DNA from: an uncultured Bacilli bacterium
GTDB lineage: Bacteria; Bacillota_I; Bacilli_A; RF39; UBA660
NCBI GenBank assembly: GCA_934101745.1
Contig: CAKOSD010000073.1
Location: 1-5,920, forward strand
DNA length: 5,920 nucleotides
Reading direction: 5' to 3'
Below are positions 5,019-5,920 of this stretch, piece by piece. The notes beneath the pieces were generated by a model. It was not told where the DNA came from and did not search any database. It saw only the letters and a list, made by a program, of their open reading frames with translations. The stretch's first letter is position 1; every line of letters begins with the position of its first letter. A program made the translations under genes and the position numbers.

Positions 5019-5708
5019 ATGCTTAAATTAAACCCTAAAGAAATTGCTGATTTATTAGAAATAAACAAAAGTATTCTTTTTAAAATTAAAGTAAAACGAA
5101 AAACTTGTATTTTTAATATAATGAAAACTGCTAATCGTGATTATTATTTATCCGGTAAAGATGAAAAAGATCTAACTCCTGCTAATAAAGAAGAACTATC
5201 TACAGCTGAAGAAAAGATAGAAGGATATTATCAAGACCTAGTTCCTTTGACTAATGAATTTATTTATCATAATGAAATAAAAAGAATATTACAGGGTAAC
5301 AATACCGGCTACTACATAAATCCCTTAGTAGTTTATAAATATTATAAAAGTCGTGGCAATCGCTTAACTTTAGTAAAACTATTTATCTTAGTTAGTCAAA
5401 ATAATACCCAATTTACTAAAGCAGATGTAAGTCCCTTAGCCGTTAGTGAAAACTTATTAGGTAACTTTGCTACCACTACTGAAATTGATGCGAAAATTAT
5501 TAATATCTTAACCAATTATCTAGCAACTATCGAAATAGAATATAAAAGACAGGCTACTAATACTATTGATATTAAGAGTATTAATAGAGTAAATAAAGAA
5601 TTAATTGCTACCCTAGAAAAATATTTAACCGAGAATAATATTTATATAGAAGATATTTCTGCTTCTGAAAATCCTAAATCATCTACTACTTTAAAAAAAC
5701 AATTATAA
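5019..5708 (+). CDS. Protein of unknown function, 229 residues
   Basis: Not recognised. It is a soluble, mostly helical protein without a signal peptide or membrane segment. The first 20 residues (LNPKEIADLLEINKSILF) look like an amphipathic helix or a degenerate helix-turn-helix; a basic strand (KIKVKRKTC) follows at 22-30. The middle has an aromatic stretch, GYYINPLVVYKYYKSRGNRLTLVKLFILVSQ (97-126), that could form a compact core. The end is a helix-rich segment and a polar Ser/Thr/Lys tail. The start chosen is ATG at 5019, with AGTGAT three bases upstream; the in-frame GTG at 5007 has no ribosome site and would sit within a few bases of the predicted RNA start. It is divergent from the XRE operon and 27 nt ahead of a radical SAM gene on the same strand with no terminator between, so the two probably share a transcript. 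Codon use looks like that of its neighbours. Confidence 0.82.
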   Translation: MLKLNPKEIADLLEINKSILFKIKVKRKTCIFNIMKTANRDYYLSGKDEKDLTPANKEELSTAEEKIEGYYQDLVPLTNEFIYHNEIKRILQGNNTGYYINPLVVYKYYKSRGNRLTLVKLFILVSQNNTQFTKADVSPLAVSENLLGNFATTTEIDAKIINILTNYLATIEIEYKRQATNTIDIKSINRVNKELIATLEKYLTENNIYIEDISASENPKSSTTLKKQL

Positions 5709-5735
5709 TAAAAAGAATAGAAAGATTATTAAAAA

Positions 5736-5920
5736 ATGAAAAAAAGATTTAAAAAAATTTATTTAGAAATAACCAATATCTGTAATTTGAAATGTAATTT
5801 TTGTCCTGGTAATAATCGTTTAAAACAAGAGATGTCTTTAGAAACTTTTAAAACTATTTTACCTAAATTAAAAGATTATACCGATTATTTATATTTTCAT
5901 TTAATGGGAGAACCTTTAGT
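5736..5920 (+). CDS. Radical SAM protein, N-terminal part (3' end outside window)
   Basis: The first 61 full codons of a radical SAM enzyme. The motif CNLKCNFC (Cys16, Cys20, Cys23; CX3CX2C) binds the [4Fe-4S] cluster that cleaves S-adenosylmethionine to a 5'-deoxyadenosyl radical. The lead-in YLEITNICN and the downstream MSLETFKTIL and YLYFHLMGEPL are typical, with MGEP (57-60) standing for the GGEP motif that contacts the SAM amino group. CPG after the cluster and this MGEP form are common in radical SAM/SPASM proteins, but the C-terminal domain that would show it is outside the window, so substrate cannot be named. The ATG at 5736 follows a run of A; only a weak, distant GAAAGA precedes it. 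It is the second gene after the unknown 229-residue protein and may act with it. Superfamily assignment is firm. Confidence 0.9.
   Translation, partial: MKKRFKKIYLEITNICNLKCNFCPGNNRLKQEMSLETFKTILPKLKDYTDYLYFHLMGEPL

Noticed and set aside
1..5920. Mobile elements, CRISPR arrays, tRNA or rRNA genes
   Set aside because: Searched by eye on both strands: no transposase or integrase motifs, no regularly spaced direct repeats, no cloverleaf arms or rRNA blocks were found.

Overview
The window is a strongly AT-rich chromosomal segment (about 30% G+C by eye) from a low-GC Gram-positive-type bacterium. Supporting signs are a manganese-dependent inorganic pyrophosphatase, Bacillota-style -10/-35 boxes, Shine-Dalgarno sequences matching the standard anti-SD, and U-tract terminators. 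All eight gene ends visible here use TAA, and Trp is read from TGG, so there is no sign of UGA-Trp recoding. A Bacilli or Mycoplasmatota-like gut lineage is plausible, but the genus cannot be read from the sequence.

Layout, left to right. (1) The 3' part of a Mn-dependent pyrophosphatase gene (ppaC type, +), closed by a hairpin terminator. (2) A short intergenic stretch holding an out-of-place GC-rich patch whose minus strand can be written as a compact G-quadruplex. (3) A DUF1294 small membrane protein (-), divergent from a classical short-chain dehydrogenase (+) that has an unusual leader. (4) A HAD-fold protein of the 'Swiss Army Knife RNA repair' type (-) whose two catalytic Asp positions are both Glu, divergent from a TspO/MBR membrane protein (+). 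(5) A tail-to-tail junction with an overlapping bidirectional terminator. (6) A two-gene minus-strand operon: an XRE-family repressor followed 2 nt later by a 435-residue zinc-ribbon/HExxH metallopeptidase. (7) A 323-nt intergenic region with a strong repressor promoter and a perfect 16-bp palindrome over its -10 box. (8) A plus-strand unit of an unrecognised 229-residue protein and the start of a radical SAM protein, which runs off the window.

The most interesting unit is the repressor/metallopeptidase pair. The order (small cI-like repressor, then a Zn-protease with HExxH and a downstream EExxAN) resembles ImmR-ImmA and DdrO-IrrE switches, in which the protease inactivates the repressor. 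Here the protease is much larger, begins with a four-Cys zinc ribbon, and sits in no visible mobile element. The divergent unknown gene and radical SAM gene are the natural candidates for the controlled output; that link is inference. The remaining genes look like ordinary metabolic or membrane functions with frequent strand switches and short intergenic gaps.
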